A stretch of DNA of 64,000 nucleotides from Spongiibacter thalassae (GTDB taxonomy: Bacteria > Pseudomonadota > Gammaproteobacteria > Pseudomonadales > Spongiibacteraceae), in assembly GCF_012272835.1 (NCBI RefSeq), contig NZ_JAAWWK010000009.1:1-64000 (forward strand). Direction: 5' to 3'. The notes below the pieces were generated by a model that made no database searches, was not told where the DNA came from, and saw only the letters and a list, made by a program, of their open reading frames with translations. The position numbers and the translations under genes were made by a program. Shown here piece by piece: positions 36,323 through 45,074 of the stretch; position 1 is the first letter of the stretch; every line of letters starts with the position of its first letter.

Positions 36323-37789
36323 TTACTTGCGAATCATCGCCTTGAGAGTTTTGTCGGCCTTCTCGCCGTAGGGAGGAATCATGCCGCCAAGCTTCTGCAA
36401 ATTGATCTTGCTTTGCTTGTAGATGGCTCTGGCATGGCTAAAGGTCTCAAAGCCATCGCGGCCGTGGTAGTTACCCATACCGCTGGGGCCAATGCCTCCA
36501 AATGGCAGGTCTTCACAGCTGACATGGAAGATCACGTCGTTGATGGTGACCGCACCACTGAGACTGCGGCTGATAACATACTCCTGTTCAGCACGGTCAT
36601 TGCCAAAGTAGTAAAGAGCCAGCGGGTGAGGGCGGGCAGCAATATAGTCCAGACAGTCGTCGAGGCGGCGATAGCTTTTCACACACAGCAGCGGGCCAAA
36701 CAGCTCCTCGCGCATCACCCGCAGCTCATCGTCAGGGTTGACGATCAGTGTCAGTGGCATTTTGTGGGTGCCCTGCTGCTGACTGAAATCCTCATTGGCA
36801 GGATTGAATTCACGCACATCGGCACCGTGGTCGCGGGCGTCCTGAATATAGCTTTGCAGCCGCTGATAATGGCGAGCGTTGACCACCGAACTGTAGTCCG
36901 GGTTGTCGAGAAGATTGTCGAACAACTTGCCCAGCTGCGTCATGATTTCGTGACAGAAAATATCGAGTTTATCTTCGGGCACAAGCACATAATCCGGCGA
37001 TAAACAGACCTGCCCGACATTGAGCACCTTGCCCTGCACTATGCGCTCGGCCGCCGCGGTAATATCGTAGTGCTCACTGACGATCACCGGCGATTTACCG
37101 CCCAGTTCCAGCGTCACCGGCGTGAGGTTATCCGCCGCCGCGCGGAGAATGTGGTGGGCGATGGCGCCAGCCCCGGTAAAGATCAGGTGGTCGAAGGGTG
37201 CCGCGGAAAACGCCGCGCCAACCTCGGGGCCACCATTGATGGCGACACACTCTTCTTCCTTGAAATATTTGCCTATCAGCGAGGCGAGCAGGGCACCGGT
37301 TTGCGGAGTCACTTCAGAGCACTTGATCATCGCGTTATTTCCGGCGGCGAACACCCCCGCCAGCGGTGAAAACACCGTGTTGATCGGAAAATTCCAGGTG
37401 CCGATAATGCCGACCACACCCTTGGCCTGATATTCGACCCGCGCCTTGCCACCAAGAATATTCATCGGCACCGGCGCCGAGCGACGCTGGGGCTTCATCC
37501 ATTTTTTCAGATGTTTTTTACTGTGGCGCAGGCACTCAATGGTGGCGTAGATGTCTGACATAAGTGACTGGTGACTGCTGCGGTGGCCAAAGTCCGCCGA
37601 CAGTGCGGCGACTAGCGCTTCGCGGTGATCAAACACCAGATCTATGGCGCGCTGCAACCGATCGGCGCGCTGCTCGGCGCTGAGGGGGCCGGATGCGCGC
37701 AGGGCGCTGCGCTGACGTTGCAGCAGCGACTGGATTTGAGCGTGGGCATCAACGTCTTGTACTGTGTCGTGTAGTTGTGCAGTAGTCAT
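36323..37789 (-). CDS. aldehyde dehydrogenase, coniferyl-aldehyde-dehydrogenase type
   Basis: The 488-residue NAD(P)-dependent ALDH has GIIGTWNFPINTVFSPLAG (nucleotide-binding and catalytic Asn) near residue 132, FTGAGAIAHHIL near 205, the catalytic Glu in VTLELGGKSPVIV near 228, and the catalytic Cys in NVGQVCLSPDYVLVP near 262. The C-terminal region has SGAVTINDVIFH and EDLPFGGIGPSGMGNYHG. Pattern and length match class-3-like ALDHs annotated as coniferyl aldehyde dehydrogenase (CalB), which oxidise aromatic or fatty aldehydes. Actual substrate is unknown. It diverges from the SIMPL gene. Confidence 0.88.
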   Translation of the reverse strand: MTTAQLHDTVQDVDAHAQIQSLLQRQRSALRASGPLSAEQRADRLQRAIDLVFDHREALVAALSADFGHRSSHQSLMSDIYATIECLRHSKKHLKKWMKPQRRSAPVPMNILGGKARVEYQAKGVVGIIGTWNFPINTVFSPLAGVFAAGNNAMIKCSEVTPQTGALLASLIGKYFKEEECVAINGGPEVGAAFSAAPFDHLIFTGAGAIAHHILRAAADNLTPVTLELGGKSPVIVSEHYDITAAAERIVQGKVLNVGQVCLSPDYVLVPEDKLDIFCHEIMTQLGKLFDNLLDNPDYSSVVNARHYQRLQSYIQDARDHGADVREFNPANEDFSQQQGTHKMPLTLIVNPDDELRVMREELFGPLLCVKSYRRLDDCLDYIAARPHPLALYYFGNDRAEQEYVISRSLSGAVTINDVIFHVSCEDLPFGGIGPSGMGNYHGRDGFETFSHARAIYKQSKINLQKLGGMIPPYGEKADKTLKAMIRK

Positions 37790-37855
37790 TACAGCTCCTG
37801 GTTTATTGGCAGACGCGCTGACGCGTCAGGTTTGGGACAATAGGGAAAGGTATCA

Positions 37856-38548
37856 ATGAAGATCATAAAATCGCTTGGCATCGTCTTGTGCTTGCTGCTG
37901 TCTTTCACTGCGGTTGCCGCCACCGTGCCCGACCACGCCCATGTGGTGGTCACGGGTAGCGGCGAGGTGGAGGCCACGCCGGACATCGCCCGCCTGCAAT
38001 TGCAAATCAACGACACCCGCGACAGCGCCGCGACGGCCAAAAAACAGGTCGATGGCCGGGTTGAAGCGGTGCTGAATGCGGCGCGGCAACAGGGCATTGC
38101 CAGCGCCGATATTCGCGCCTCGCAGATTCGAGTATTTCCCGACTACGAGTGGCGCGACGGCAAACGCATTCTCAAGGGACAGCGGGTTGAACGGCAGGTA
38201 GACATCACCCTGCGCGATCTGAGTCGCTACGGTGCGCTGGTCGATCAGCTCGTCAAGGCCGGGGTGGATGAACTCGGGCAGGTGCACTTTGATATTGCTC
38301 GCCGCGACCGCTTGACCGAAGAGGCGATGCAAAAGGCGATTGCTGATGCCACAAGACAGGCTACGGCGCTGGCTGAGGGTTTTGGCAGTCGTTTGGGGAG
38401 CATCTACCGCATCAGCAGCAGCGGCGACACGCCGGTATTCCGTCCTGAACGGGCGATGATGATGGACGCCAAGGTGGCGTCTACGCCGGTGATGCTTGGC
38501 AGTGAAACGATTCGCGCTCAGGTCAACGCGGTATTCCTGTTGAAGTGA
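37856..38548 (+). CDS. periplasmic SIMPL-domain (DUF541) protein
   Basis: The 230-residue protein begins with a signal peptide (MKIIKSLGIVLCLLLSFTAV, cleavage near AAA/T 23). The SIMPL domain follows: VVTGSGEVEATPDIARLQL near residue 35, the region SAATAKKQVDGRVEAVL, and a C-terminal VMLGSETIRAQVNAVFLL strand. SIMPL proteins (E. coli YggE, Brucella BP26) form oligomeric periplasmic assemblies and are linked to oxidative-stress defence; a precise activity is not known. Confidence 0.88.
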   Translation: MKIIKSLGIVLCLLLSFTAVAATVPDHAHVVVTGSGEVEATPDIARLQLQINDTRDSAATAKKQVDGRVEAVLNAARQQGIASADIRASQIRVFPDYEWRDGKRILKGQRVERQVDITLRDLSRYGALVDQLVKAGVDELGQVHFDIARRDRLTEEAMQKAIADATRQATALAEGFGSRLGSIYRISSSGDTPVFRPERAMMMDAKVASTPVMLGSETIRAQVNAVFLLK

Positions 38549-38574
38549 TACCCCGAAGGAAAAATGCCGGGCAT

Positions 38575-38600
38575 AAAAAAAGCACCCTGAATGTGGGTGC
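38575..38600 (-). terminator. strong intrinsic terminator, minus strand
   Basis: Read on the minus strand, GCACCC-ACATTCA-GGGTGC (38600-38582) is followed by seven T residues (38581-38575). It lies about 140 bases after the DUF2889 gene stop and immediately after the structured element at 38608-38687, so it may end either the DUF2889 transcript or a separate small RNA. Confidence 0.8.
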
Positions 38601-38607
38601 CAAGCGG

Positions 38608-38687
38608 GGGTGCTACTATGGAGACTTTGGGCCTTTACGTGACGAGAAGTCACTCGTGGTAAACACCATGAGTTAATAGTAGCGCCC
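38608..38687 (-). ncRNA. candidate structured RNA next to a minus-strand terminator
   Basis: A 12-bp closing stem (38608-38619 with 38676-38687, one G-U) encloses a hairpin with two stacked helices: TTTAC/GTAAA (38634-38638 with 38659-38663) and ACGAG/CTCGT (38642-38646 with 38653-38657). An alternative fold pairs GTGAC/GTCAC (38639-38653) and CTCGTGGT/ACCATGAG (38653-38672). The terminator at 38575-38600 favours the minus strand. The region lies between converging genes, so it is a 3' UTR element or an independent RNA rather than a leader riboswitch. I recognise no family. Confidence 0.5.
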
Positions 38688-38742
38688 AGGTGCAAGGGCA
38701 AGTATTCGTAATAGTGCCTACCGGCATAGCGCAGACCCCGCA

Positions 38743-39522
38743 TCACTCCACCCCCTTGAATTGCAACAGCTGTTCCGGGGCGGTGGAAAAATCACGAATC
38801 GTCCCGCTGGTGCGCACTGCCACCTCGATTTGCGGCGACATATGGGTAAAGCAGGCACCGGCCATCACATCCTCAGCAGTGGTGGCCGACTCACCCGCTA
38901 GGGCACTCAGGTTAAAACGCCGCGCGGAGCCGACAAAACAGCCCTTTTGCAGCATTTGCGCGGCCTGCAGGTCACGACCACTGAAAGCCTTGGCCGCCCA
39001 GGCAGAAAAGCCCTTGTACAGGGTGTTGCCCGCCAGTGGCTCCGGGGTCACCAATTGCCAGTCGCATACTAGCCAGCGGTGCAACCGCGCGCCATTGACG
39101 CAGATTTCCGCGCAGCCCCCCTCGGTGGGGTGTTCATCATCAACGGTAATATCGTAGATATCTTCACCCGGCCCCTCGGCGGCGCGGGCCAACGCCCACA
39201 GGCTCAGGTCGTAAAGATGGGTACACTGGCTGCGGGGGTCGCTCTGTGCATGAACAGCATCCACAGATTCGCCAATAAACAGGCCCTGCAAGCGCCGCAG
39301 TGGCGCCACCGCACCCGCGCAGGTGGTGTAGGGCACGCGCAGGGCCTCGCCCTGCACCTCGACGATCTTGCCATGCTGATGGCGAATATCGACCCTGAAC
39401 CCGTGGTTGTCGTCCTCCAGCTCGCCGGTCACCCTGTCCACTTGCGCGCAGAGTCGAATCCGTCGACGATAGCAGCCACTGCCGAAATTCGGATTGGACG
39501 GATAAGTGTCGTAAATCGACAT
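38743..39522 (-). CDS. DUF2889 family protein
   Basis: The 259-residue protein contains the DUF2889 pattern: RLCAQVDRVTGELEDDNHGFRVDIRH near residue 20, YTTCAGAVAPLRRLQG near 65, SQCTHLYDLSLWALARAA near 97, and a C-terminal GACFTHMSPQIEVAVRTSG. Members often occur beside oxidoreductase or steroid and terpene catabolism genes, but no activity is established. I start at ATG 39522 (MSIYDTYPSNP) rather than 39540. It is a single gene with its own terminator. Confidence 0.78.
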   Translation of the reverse strand: MSIYDTYPSNPNFGSGCYRRRIRLCAQVDRVTGELEDDNHGFRVDIRHQHGKIVEVQGEALRVPYTTCAGAVAPLRRLQGLFIGESVDAVHAQSDPRSQCTHLYDLSLWALARAAEGPGEDIYDITVDDEHPTEGGCAEICVNGARLHRWLVCDWQLVTPEPLAGNTLYKGFSAWAAKAFSGRDLQAAQMLQKGCFVGSARRFNLSALAGESATTAEDVMAGACFTHMSPQIEVAVRTSGTIRDFSTAPEQLLQFKGVE

Positions 39523-39706
39523 GGCGGCACTCCGAAGCAAACAGGGGCAAACCAGAGGCGCGCCCCGGCTGCTGTTCAGTTAACGTTCACTGACTCTGTG
39601 CATACTAGGGCAAATTGAGAAAAACAAAGTGACCGTTGCGGTCGTTTTACATGACGCAAACGGTCAACGGCATCGCCGCGCATTGCGACCATTAGAGGGC
39701 ATCCAG

Positions 39707-40507
39707 ATGGATGAGTACCAACAGCTGATAAGCATTCTTTCACTGACCATGGGGGTGTCCTGGGCCAGTGGCATCAATCTTTACGCCGCCATACTGATGC
39801 TCGGCCTCGGCGGCGCCAGCGGCGGTATCGAACTGCCGGAAAACCTGCAAATTGTGCAGGATCCCGCAGTGATTATGGCCGCCGGTTTAATGTACGGCGT
39901 AGAATTTTTCGCCGACAAGATTCCCGGTGTGGACACCGGCTGGGACGCCATCCACACCTTTATTCGCATTCCCGCCGGAGCCCTGCTTGCGGCCAATTCC
40001 GTCGGTGATGTCAGCCCGGCCTTACAGCTGGCGGCGGGCATCGCCGGAGGGTCGGTCACCTCGGTGACCCACGCGGCCAAGGCCAGCACTCGGGTAATGA
40101 TTAATACCTCACCGGAGCCGGTCAGCAACTGGGTGGCGTCAATCAGTGAAGATGTCGCCGTACTCGGCGGCCTGTGGGTGGCACTGAACCATCCGGTGCT
40201 TTTCCTGATCGCCTTTGTGATATTTATTCTTCTGCTGATCTGGCTGCTGCCGAAGCTGTGGCGGGCCATTGCCGCACTGTTTCGCAAAATCGGTCAGTGG
40301 CTGGGAATACGCCAGGCACCCCTCGCGGCCTCGGCCACGTCTGCGCCCACGCAAAACGACAGCAGCGAGAATTTAACCGACGAACTGGAGCGGCTTGCCG
40401 CCCTGCACCGCTCGGGGGGCCTCAGTGAGGAAGAATTCGAGCTGGCCAAGCAGCAGCTGCTGAAACGCCAGCCGCCACCGCTGACACCGAAGACCAGCGC
40501 GGAATAA
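39707..40507 (+). CDS. DUF4126 membrane protein with C-terminal SHOCT-like domain
   Basis: The 266-residue protein has the DUF4126 core: LSLTMGVSWASGINLYAAILMLG at the N-terminus, GVEFFADKIPGVDTGWDAIHTFIRIPAGALLA near residue 65, and AASVTHAAKASTR-like loops; about five membrane helices, the last near 165-185. The tail, LERLAALHRSGGLSEEEFELAKQQLL near 232-257, is a SHOCT (short C-terminal) motif. Function is unknown. ATG 39707 is preferred over an earlier start at 39629. Confidence 0.82.
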   Translation: MDEYQQLISILSLTMGVSWASGINLYAAILMLGLGGASGGIELPENLQIVQDPAVIMAAGLMYGVEFFADKIPGVDTGWDAIHTFIRIPAGALLAANSVGDVSPALQLAAGIAGGSVTSVTHAAKASTRVMINTSPEPVSNWVASISEDVAVLGGLWVALNHPVLFLIAFVIFILLLIWLLPKLWRAIAALFRKIGQWLGIRQAPLAASATSAPTQNDSSENLTDELERLAALHRSGGLSEEEFELAKQQLLKRQPPPLTPKTSAE

Positions 40508-40610
40508 GGCCCTGCCAACGCTGGCAAAAGCCGCTGGATCACAGTTTAATGGTACCCTTGGAGCCTTTCACAGCTGGGCACAGCTGAACATTCACTAAGG
40601 GACACGAGCC

Positions 40611-41504
40611 GTGCGAAATACCGCCACGATCAAAGGACGGATACCTTCCGCGACATACCGCGCCACCCTGGGGGCCTTCCTCGGCCTGGCGCTGAGCGCC
40701 CCCCTGCAGGCTGGTCTGATAGAAGACCTGGGAAATACACTGGGTAGCGTGCTGTCAGCGGCGGGGGTGGGCAACGTCATCGATTTGAGCCCCGCCATTG
40801 CCCTTGCCGACTCTAACTCCGATTTCGATACCGGCGACAGCAGCGCCCCGGCCGATCTGGGCATGTCAGACCTCCAGCAGACCCAGCTATTGACTATGGA
40901 TGAGCCCGCCAGCACCAGCGCCGAAGACGGCAATGCACCACTGGCACTGGCCGCCGGCGGCCCCCTCAGCGAGGCCCGCGATCAACCCGCCATCGACGAG
41001 CAGTCCCAGGTAGACCCCCGTTTTCAAATTGCCTACATTCAGAAAGATTTGCGCAACTGCCCCGACAACGACCGCGACGGCGTTTGCGACCGTGAGGATC
41101 AGTGCCGTGACACCCCGCCCAAGTTGAGGGTCATGGCCAATGGCTGCCACCTTGATGGCGCTCGCGGCCTGCGCCTGGAAGGGGTAAATTTTGCCACCGC
41201 CACCGCACAGTTGAGCGAGGATGCCCGAGCCTACCTCAACGAAGCGGTGGTCATGCTGCGCCAGTCCCCCGCGGCCCTGGTTGAGGTCGCCGGCCACACC
41301 GACCACCGCGGCAGCGGTCAGTTTAATCTGCGCCTGTCGCAGCAACGTGCGGCAGCGGTGCTGGCCTATCTGGTGAGCCAGGGCATTCCCCCTGAGCGTT
41401 TGATTTCAAAGGGTTACGGAGAAGATCAACCTCTGGAGGAGGGCGACAGTCCCCTCGCGCTGGAGCGCAATCGCCGGGTTGAACTGCGCGTAGTCCAGCC
41501 CTGA
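40611..41504 (+). CDS. OmpA-family outer-membrane/periplasmic protein with calcium-binding-like repeat
   Basis: The 297-residue protein starts with GTG and has a long signal region (RATLGAFLGLALSAPLQAG, cleavage near residue 34). A low-complexity middle is followed by NDRDGVCDREDQCRDTP near 150-166, a thrombospondin-3-like Asp-rich calcium repeat. The peptidoglycan-binding OmpA domain then runs from about 185 (NFATATAQLSEDARAYLNEA, VEVAGHTDHRGSGQFNLRLSQQRAAAV, SKGYGEDQPL, ERNRRVEL). It probably anchors the envelope. The TpsB-like barrel gene follows after 94 bases. Confidence 0.88.
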   Translation: MRNTATIKGRIPSATYRATLGAFLGLALSAPLQAGLIEDLGNTLGSVLSAAGVGNVIDLSPAIALADSNSDFDTGDSSAPADLGMSDLQQTQLLTMDEPASTSAEDGNAPLALAAGGPLSEARDQPAIDEQSQVDPRFQIAYIQKDLRNCPDNDRDGVCDREDQCRDTPPKLRVMANGCHLDGARGLRLEGVNFATATAQLSEDARAYLNEAVVMLRQSPAALVEVAGHTDHRGSGQFNLRLSQQRAAAVLAYLVSQGIPPERLISKGYGEDQPLEEGDSPLALERNRRVELRVVQP

Positions 41505-41598
41505 GGCCTCGGCGCGATCACTGAATCATCATTTCACTTGTCCACTATCTGCCGCCCCGCATCCCTGATGCCGGGCAGGCATTTTAAGGAGCCCCACA

Positions 41599-43233
41599 AT
41601 GGCAATTGATCTGCCACCGGTCATGCCTCCCCAGCTTGCCAGCCAGGTTCAGATACAAGCCCATCAGCCTCGCAGCGCCGCCATCGAACAGAAGATAAAC
41701 GGCGTGTTAATGCGGGTCTATGGCAACAAGTATCTGTCGACGGAGCAGGTCACCGGTATTCTCGCTGCGGCGGAAACCCCCTCTGCCGCCATCACCGCAC
41801 TCACCCGGCGCTATTACAATCTGGGACACCTTCTGGTCGCGGTGCACTACTACCGCCAGGACGATACGGTGCACGTGCTGGTAGAACAGAATACGGTGAA
41901 GGGGCTGCGGGGCAACCCCCGGGCAACAGCGTTTTTCGACGGGCTGGTGGATGACCCCGACCTTCAGCTTGAGGAGTTCGACCGCGCCCGGGTACTGGCT
42001 GATGTCTATGCCGAGCGGGCGGGGGTCGAGTACAGCATCAGTTACGAGCAGCACTACGACAACGCCGTGATTCTGGACTTTATCGAGAGCCCCAGCGACG
42101 ACTATGACGCCAACGACGCCTATGTTGAAATCAACAACCAGGGCAGTCGCTTTCTCGGCCGCTACTTCGGCGAACTGGGCGGCAGTCAACGTTTCAGCAC
42201 CGGCACCGAGTTTCGTCTGGGTTACCGCACCGCCTTCACCGATTTCGGTGAAGCCAGCGACGGCGACGACTTTCACCGCCTGAACATTGCCCTGGAGCAG
42301 CCGATGGCCAGCGGCCTGTACACCGTCGAGGCCAGCCATATTCGCTACGAGCGCGAGCCCACCGTCAGCGCCACTAGCGCAGCCGACCCCGCTTGCCTGC
42401 CGTTGCTGATGAACTGCGACGCGGCGATCAGCGAGACCGAACTGTCCCTCGATGCGCGCATCTCTTCTGCGGCACTGCGCGGCGAGCACGTGTTGTACAG
42501 CAACCCGGTGCGTCGCCTCAGCCTGTTTGAGCGTGTGGAATACATCGACTCCCGAATCGAAGCTCGAAGCAGCGACACCCCGCTGCTCGAAGAGCGCTAC
42601 GCCACCCTTGAGATCGGCGGTCGCTATTCCCTGCGCGACACCGTGCTCGGCCAGCCCAGTTTTGCCCGGCTGCAGCTGGCCGGCAAAATCGGCCTGAGTG
42701 GCAGCGGCGGCAGCTTTGAATCGGACGACGGTAACGGTGTCGGCATCGGCCGCCGCAGCGCCGATTTTTTTGTGTTTACCCCGGCGGTGGCCCTGCGCAC
42801 CAGCCTCGCCAACGGCGCGGAGCTGTCACTGAACGCTCTGGGCCAATGGAATAACAGTGTACAGCTGCCCCAGCAACAGCAATGGGTACTGGGGGGCATT
42901 CACCGTCTGGCCGCGTGGCTGCCTGGCACACTGATCGGCGACGAGGGTTTTTATGCCCGCCTCGCGCTGCAAAAATCCTTTGACTGGAACGGGGTTGCAA
43001 TAACCCCTGCGGTATTCACCGAGTATGGCAGTGCCTGGTTCCAGGATACCTCCAGCGCCCTTGGCGACGCCCAGAGCCTCAGCGATATTGGTGTCAGCGT
43101 GACCTTTGACGTGGCTCAGGGACTGGAGTCCGAGCTCGCTCTGGCCACCGCAGTGAGTGAAGACGTTCAGGATGAGACGCGGGTAGAGCGTCAGGAAGCG
43201 GAGTTTTTCTGGCGGCTGCGCTGGCGCTTTTAG
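41599..43233 (+). CDS. TpsB/FhaC-like outer-membrane transporter (POTRA plus beta-barrel)
   Basis: The 544-residue protein has an N-terminal POTRA-like segment (YYNLGHLLVAVHYYRQDDTVHVLVEQ near residues 73-98) followed by about 400 residues of alternating polar and aromatic beta strands and a terminal aromatic strand ending FFWRLRWRF, typical of outer-membrane barrels inserted by BamA. This fits two-partner secretion transporters of the ShlB/FhaC family. No partner exoprotein is adjacent. Oddly, it lacks a signal peptide: the ATG (AAGGAG upstream) begins MAIDLPPVMPPQ and an in-frame stop lies at 41566, so no longer N-terminus is possible. Confidence 0.72.
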   Translation: MAIDLPPVMPPQLASQVQIQAHQPRSAAIEQKINGVLMRVYGNKYLSTEQVTGILAAAETPSAAITALTRRYYNLGHLLVAVHYYRQDDTVHVLVEQNTVKGLRGNPRATAFFDGLVDDPDLQLEEFDRARVLADVYAERAGVEYSISYEQHYDNAVILDFIESPSDDYDANDAYVEINNQGSRFLGRYFGELGGSQRFSTGTEFRLGYRTAFTDFGEASDGDDFHRLNIALEQPMASGLYTVEASHIRYEREPTVSATSAADPACLPLLMNCDAAISETELSLDARISSAALRGEHVLYSNPVRRLSLFERVEYIDSRIEARSSDTPLLEERYATLEIGGRYSLRDTVLGQPSFARLQLAGKIGLSGSGGSFESDDGNGVGIGRRSADFFVFTPAVALRTSLANGAELSLNALGQWNNSVQLPQQQQWVLGGIHRLAAWLPGTLIGDEGFYARLALQKSFDWNGVAITPAVFTEYGSAWFQDTSSALGDAQSLSDIGVSVTFDVAQGLESELALATAVSEDVQDETRVERQEAEFFWRLRWRF

Positions 43234-43727
43234 TCCCGCCCGGTAATCAAGGCTTCCAGCAGTCGGTCAAACTGCGCCGTCTCGTCTTCCGACAGCGGCG
43301 CCAGCCACTTCCGGTGCAGGTTGCAGAGCAGCGTCATGGTATCTTCGGCTTTTTTCTTGCCCGACTCGCTGAGCTGTACCAGCTGACTGCGACCATCGTT
43401 GGGATTGGCCGGTCGCTCGATCCAGCCCGCTGTCTCCAGACGCTTTAATACCTTGGTCAAGCCCCCCGAACTGATGAACAGTGCCGAGCACAATTGGGTG
43501 GGGCTGACACAGTGGGGCGGAGATTGGCGGCGCAGCGCGGCGAGCACATCGAACTCGGCACTCTGCAAACCCTGACTGGACATCAACTCGCCGGACTCGC
43601 GACTGAACATATCGTAGGTACGCAGCAGACGCAGAATCGCGGGCTGCGATTCATCATAGGCCTTGGGCCAGTTGTGTCGCTGTTGCTCACGCAGTTCCGC
43701 TATGGTGATGCGCCGGTCGTCCATCGT
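43230..43727 (-). CDS. MarR-family transcriptional regulator
   Basis: The 165-residue dimeric winged-helix regulator has a DNA-binding segment SPTQLCSALFISSGGLTKVLKRLETAGWIERPANPNDGRSQLVQL near residues 80-125, with the wing Asp-Gly-Arg-Ser. It diverges from the Bcr/CflA transporter gene, with two strong inverted repeats between them, so it most likely represses both. ATG 43727 (MDDRR) is preferred to 43742. Confidence 0.9.
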   Translation of the reverse strand, partial: TMDDRRITIAELREQQRHNWPKAYDESQPAILRLLRTYDMFSRESGELMSSQGLQSAEFDVLAALRRQSPPHCVSPTQLCSALFISSGGLTKVLKRLETAGWIERPANPNDGRSQLVQLSESGKKKAEDTMTLLCNLHRKWLAPLSEDETAQFDRLLEALITGRD

Positions 43728-43762
43728 CGATCCTGTTTTCAATAGGTTGCAGGCGGGAATAA

Positions 43763-43780
43763 TATCTTGCCGGAAAGATA
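43763..43780. promoter_or_regulatory. MarR operator 1
   Basis: TATCTT-N6-AAGATA, a perfect 6-bp inverted repeat (18 bp in all), lies in the marR/MFS divergent region. It is nearest the regulator gene. Together with operator 2, the whole 18-mers are also inverted copies of each other with one mismatch. Confidence 0.75.
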
Positions 43781-43792
43781 GTTTCCAGCTAT

Positions 43793-43810
43793 TATCTTTC
43801 CCGCAAGATA
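43793..43810. promoter_or_regulatory. MarR operator 2
   Basis: A second TATCTT-N6-AAGATA, centred 30 bp from the first, about three helical turns, so two MarR dimers could sit on the same DNA face. It ends 13 bases before the transporter ATG, overlapping its likely promoter start or leader. Confidence 0.75.
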
Positions 43811-43822
43811 CTTGGAGCCCCT

Positions 43823-45049
43823 ATGCCCGCCACCTTCAGCCTGTCCCTCGCCATTCTGTTTGCCTCGATATTCGCCCTGTCGCCCCTCGCCATCGACATG
43901 TATCTGCCCACCATTCCAGCACTGGCGCAGGTGTTTGACGCCAGTATTCAGGACGTCGCGGTCAGCATCAGCATTTATATTATCGGCCTGGCCATCGGGC
44001 AGTTTATCGGCGGCCCGATCAGCGACAGCTGGGGTCGCCTGCCAATACTGCTGACCGGGCTGGGGATATTCTTCGTTGCGAGCCTTGGGCTGGCCAATGC
44101 CGATACGCTTCATACCTTTTGGTGGCTGCGCTTTGTGCAGGCGATCGGCGGCGGGTTTGCTGCTGTCGTCGTGCCGGCGGTAATTCGCGACCACACCGAA
44201 GGCCAGGCCACCGCCAAGCTGCTCACATTTATTTCCATGATGACCATTATCGCTCCGGCGATCGCCCCGGCGCTGGGTACATTGGCGTTCAAGCTCAGCG
44301 GCTGGCGCAGCGTGTTCTACATACTCGCAGCCTACAGCGCCGTGGTGGCGATGGGTATTTGGCGCAAATTTCCGGTGACGGTAACGCGCAGTCAAAACGA
44401 GGACACCGGTTCAGTCTTTTCCCGTTACCGCCAGGTGTTTATCCATCCGCTGGCGCCGCGTTACCTGCTTGCCCAAGGGCTTAATTTTGGCGTGATGATG
44501 ACCTTTCTGGTCAATTCGTCGCTGGTGTACATCGACCACTACGGCCTGAACGAAACGACCTTCTCGGCCTTGTTCGCCGCCAATGTTCTGTTTTTGATGT
44601 TTGGCAATCGGCTGAACAGCTACCTGCTGAATCGACTGCCCGCCGCGCTGATTGTCCACCGGGCTATTGCCCTGCAGTCCTTTGCCTGCCTGGGCCTGCT
44701 GGTTGCCACCTACTTTGAGCCGCCCCTCTATGTGGTGGTGCCGTGGATTGCGCTGAGCTACATCTCCCTCGGCGGCGTGATGGGAAATTCCCCGGCCTGT
44801 TATATGCAGTTTTTTCCGGTGGGTGCAGGCACTGCCGCGTCGCTGCTCGGCAGCGGCCAGTATTTGCTCAGCGCCGCTGTCAGTGCGATCTCCACCCAGT
44901 TTCACAGCGACTCACTGTGGCCCATGTCTGCCACAATGACGGCGGCGGCGCTGCTGGCAATGGTGCTGGTGCCACGGCCGGAGCGCTACGCCGAACAGTT
45001 GCGGGCCGAGGGGCGGGGCGACGCGGTGTTTGGCACCGGCACATCGTAA
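43823..45049 (+). CDS. Bcr/CflA-family MFS drug efflux transporter
   Basis: The 408-residue protein has twelve predicted membrane helices. Family motifs are ALSPLAIDMYLPTIPAL near residue 20 (DHA1 motif D-like, with the Asp-Met-Tyr-Leu-Pro typical of Bcr/CflA) and GGPISDSWGRLPILLTG near 67 (MFS motif A). VVVPAVIRDHTEGQATAKL near 110 is also typical. It should export small toxic compounds by proton antiport. Control by the adjacent MarR protein is strongly suggested by the two operators. Confidence 0.92.
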   Translation: MPATFSLSLAILFASIFALSPLAIDMYLPTIPALAQVFDASIQDVAVSISIYIIGLAIGQFIGGPISDSWGRLPILLTGLGIFFVASLGLANADTLHTFWWLRFVQAIGGGFAAVVVPAVIRDHTEGQATAKLLTFISMMTIIAPAIAPALGTLAFKLSGWRSVFYILAAYSAVVAMGIWRKFPVTVTRSQNEDTGSVFSRYRQVFIHPLAPRYLLAQGLNFGVMMTFLVNSSLVYIDHYGLNETTFSALFAANVLFLMFGNRLNSYLLNRLPAALIVHRAIALQSFACLGLLVATYFEPPLYVVVPWIALSYISLGGVMGNSPACYMQFFPVGAGTAASLLGSGQYLLSAAVSAISTQFHSDSLWPMSATMTAAALLAMVLVPRPERYAEQLRAEGRGDAVFGTGTS

Positions 45050-45074
45050 AGGCCCAATGCCAGTTCACAGAACC

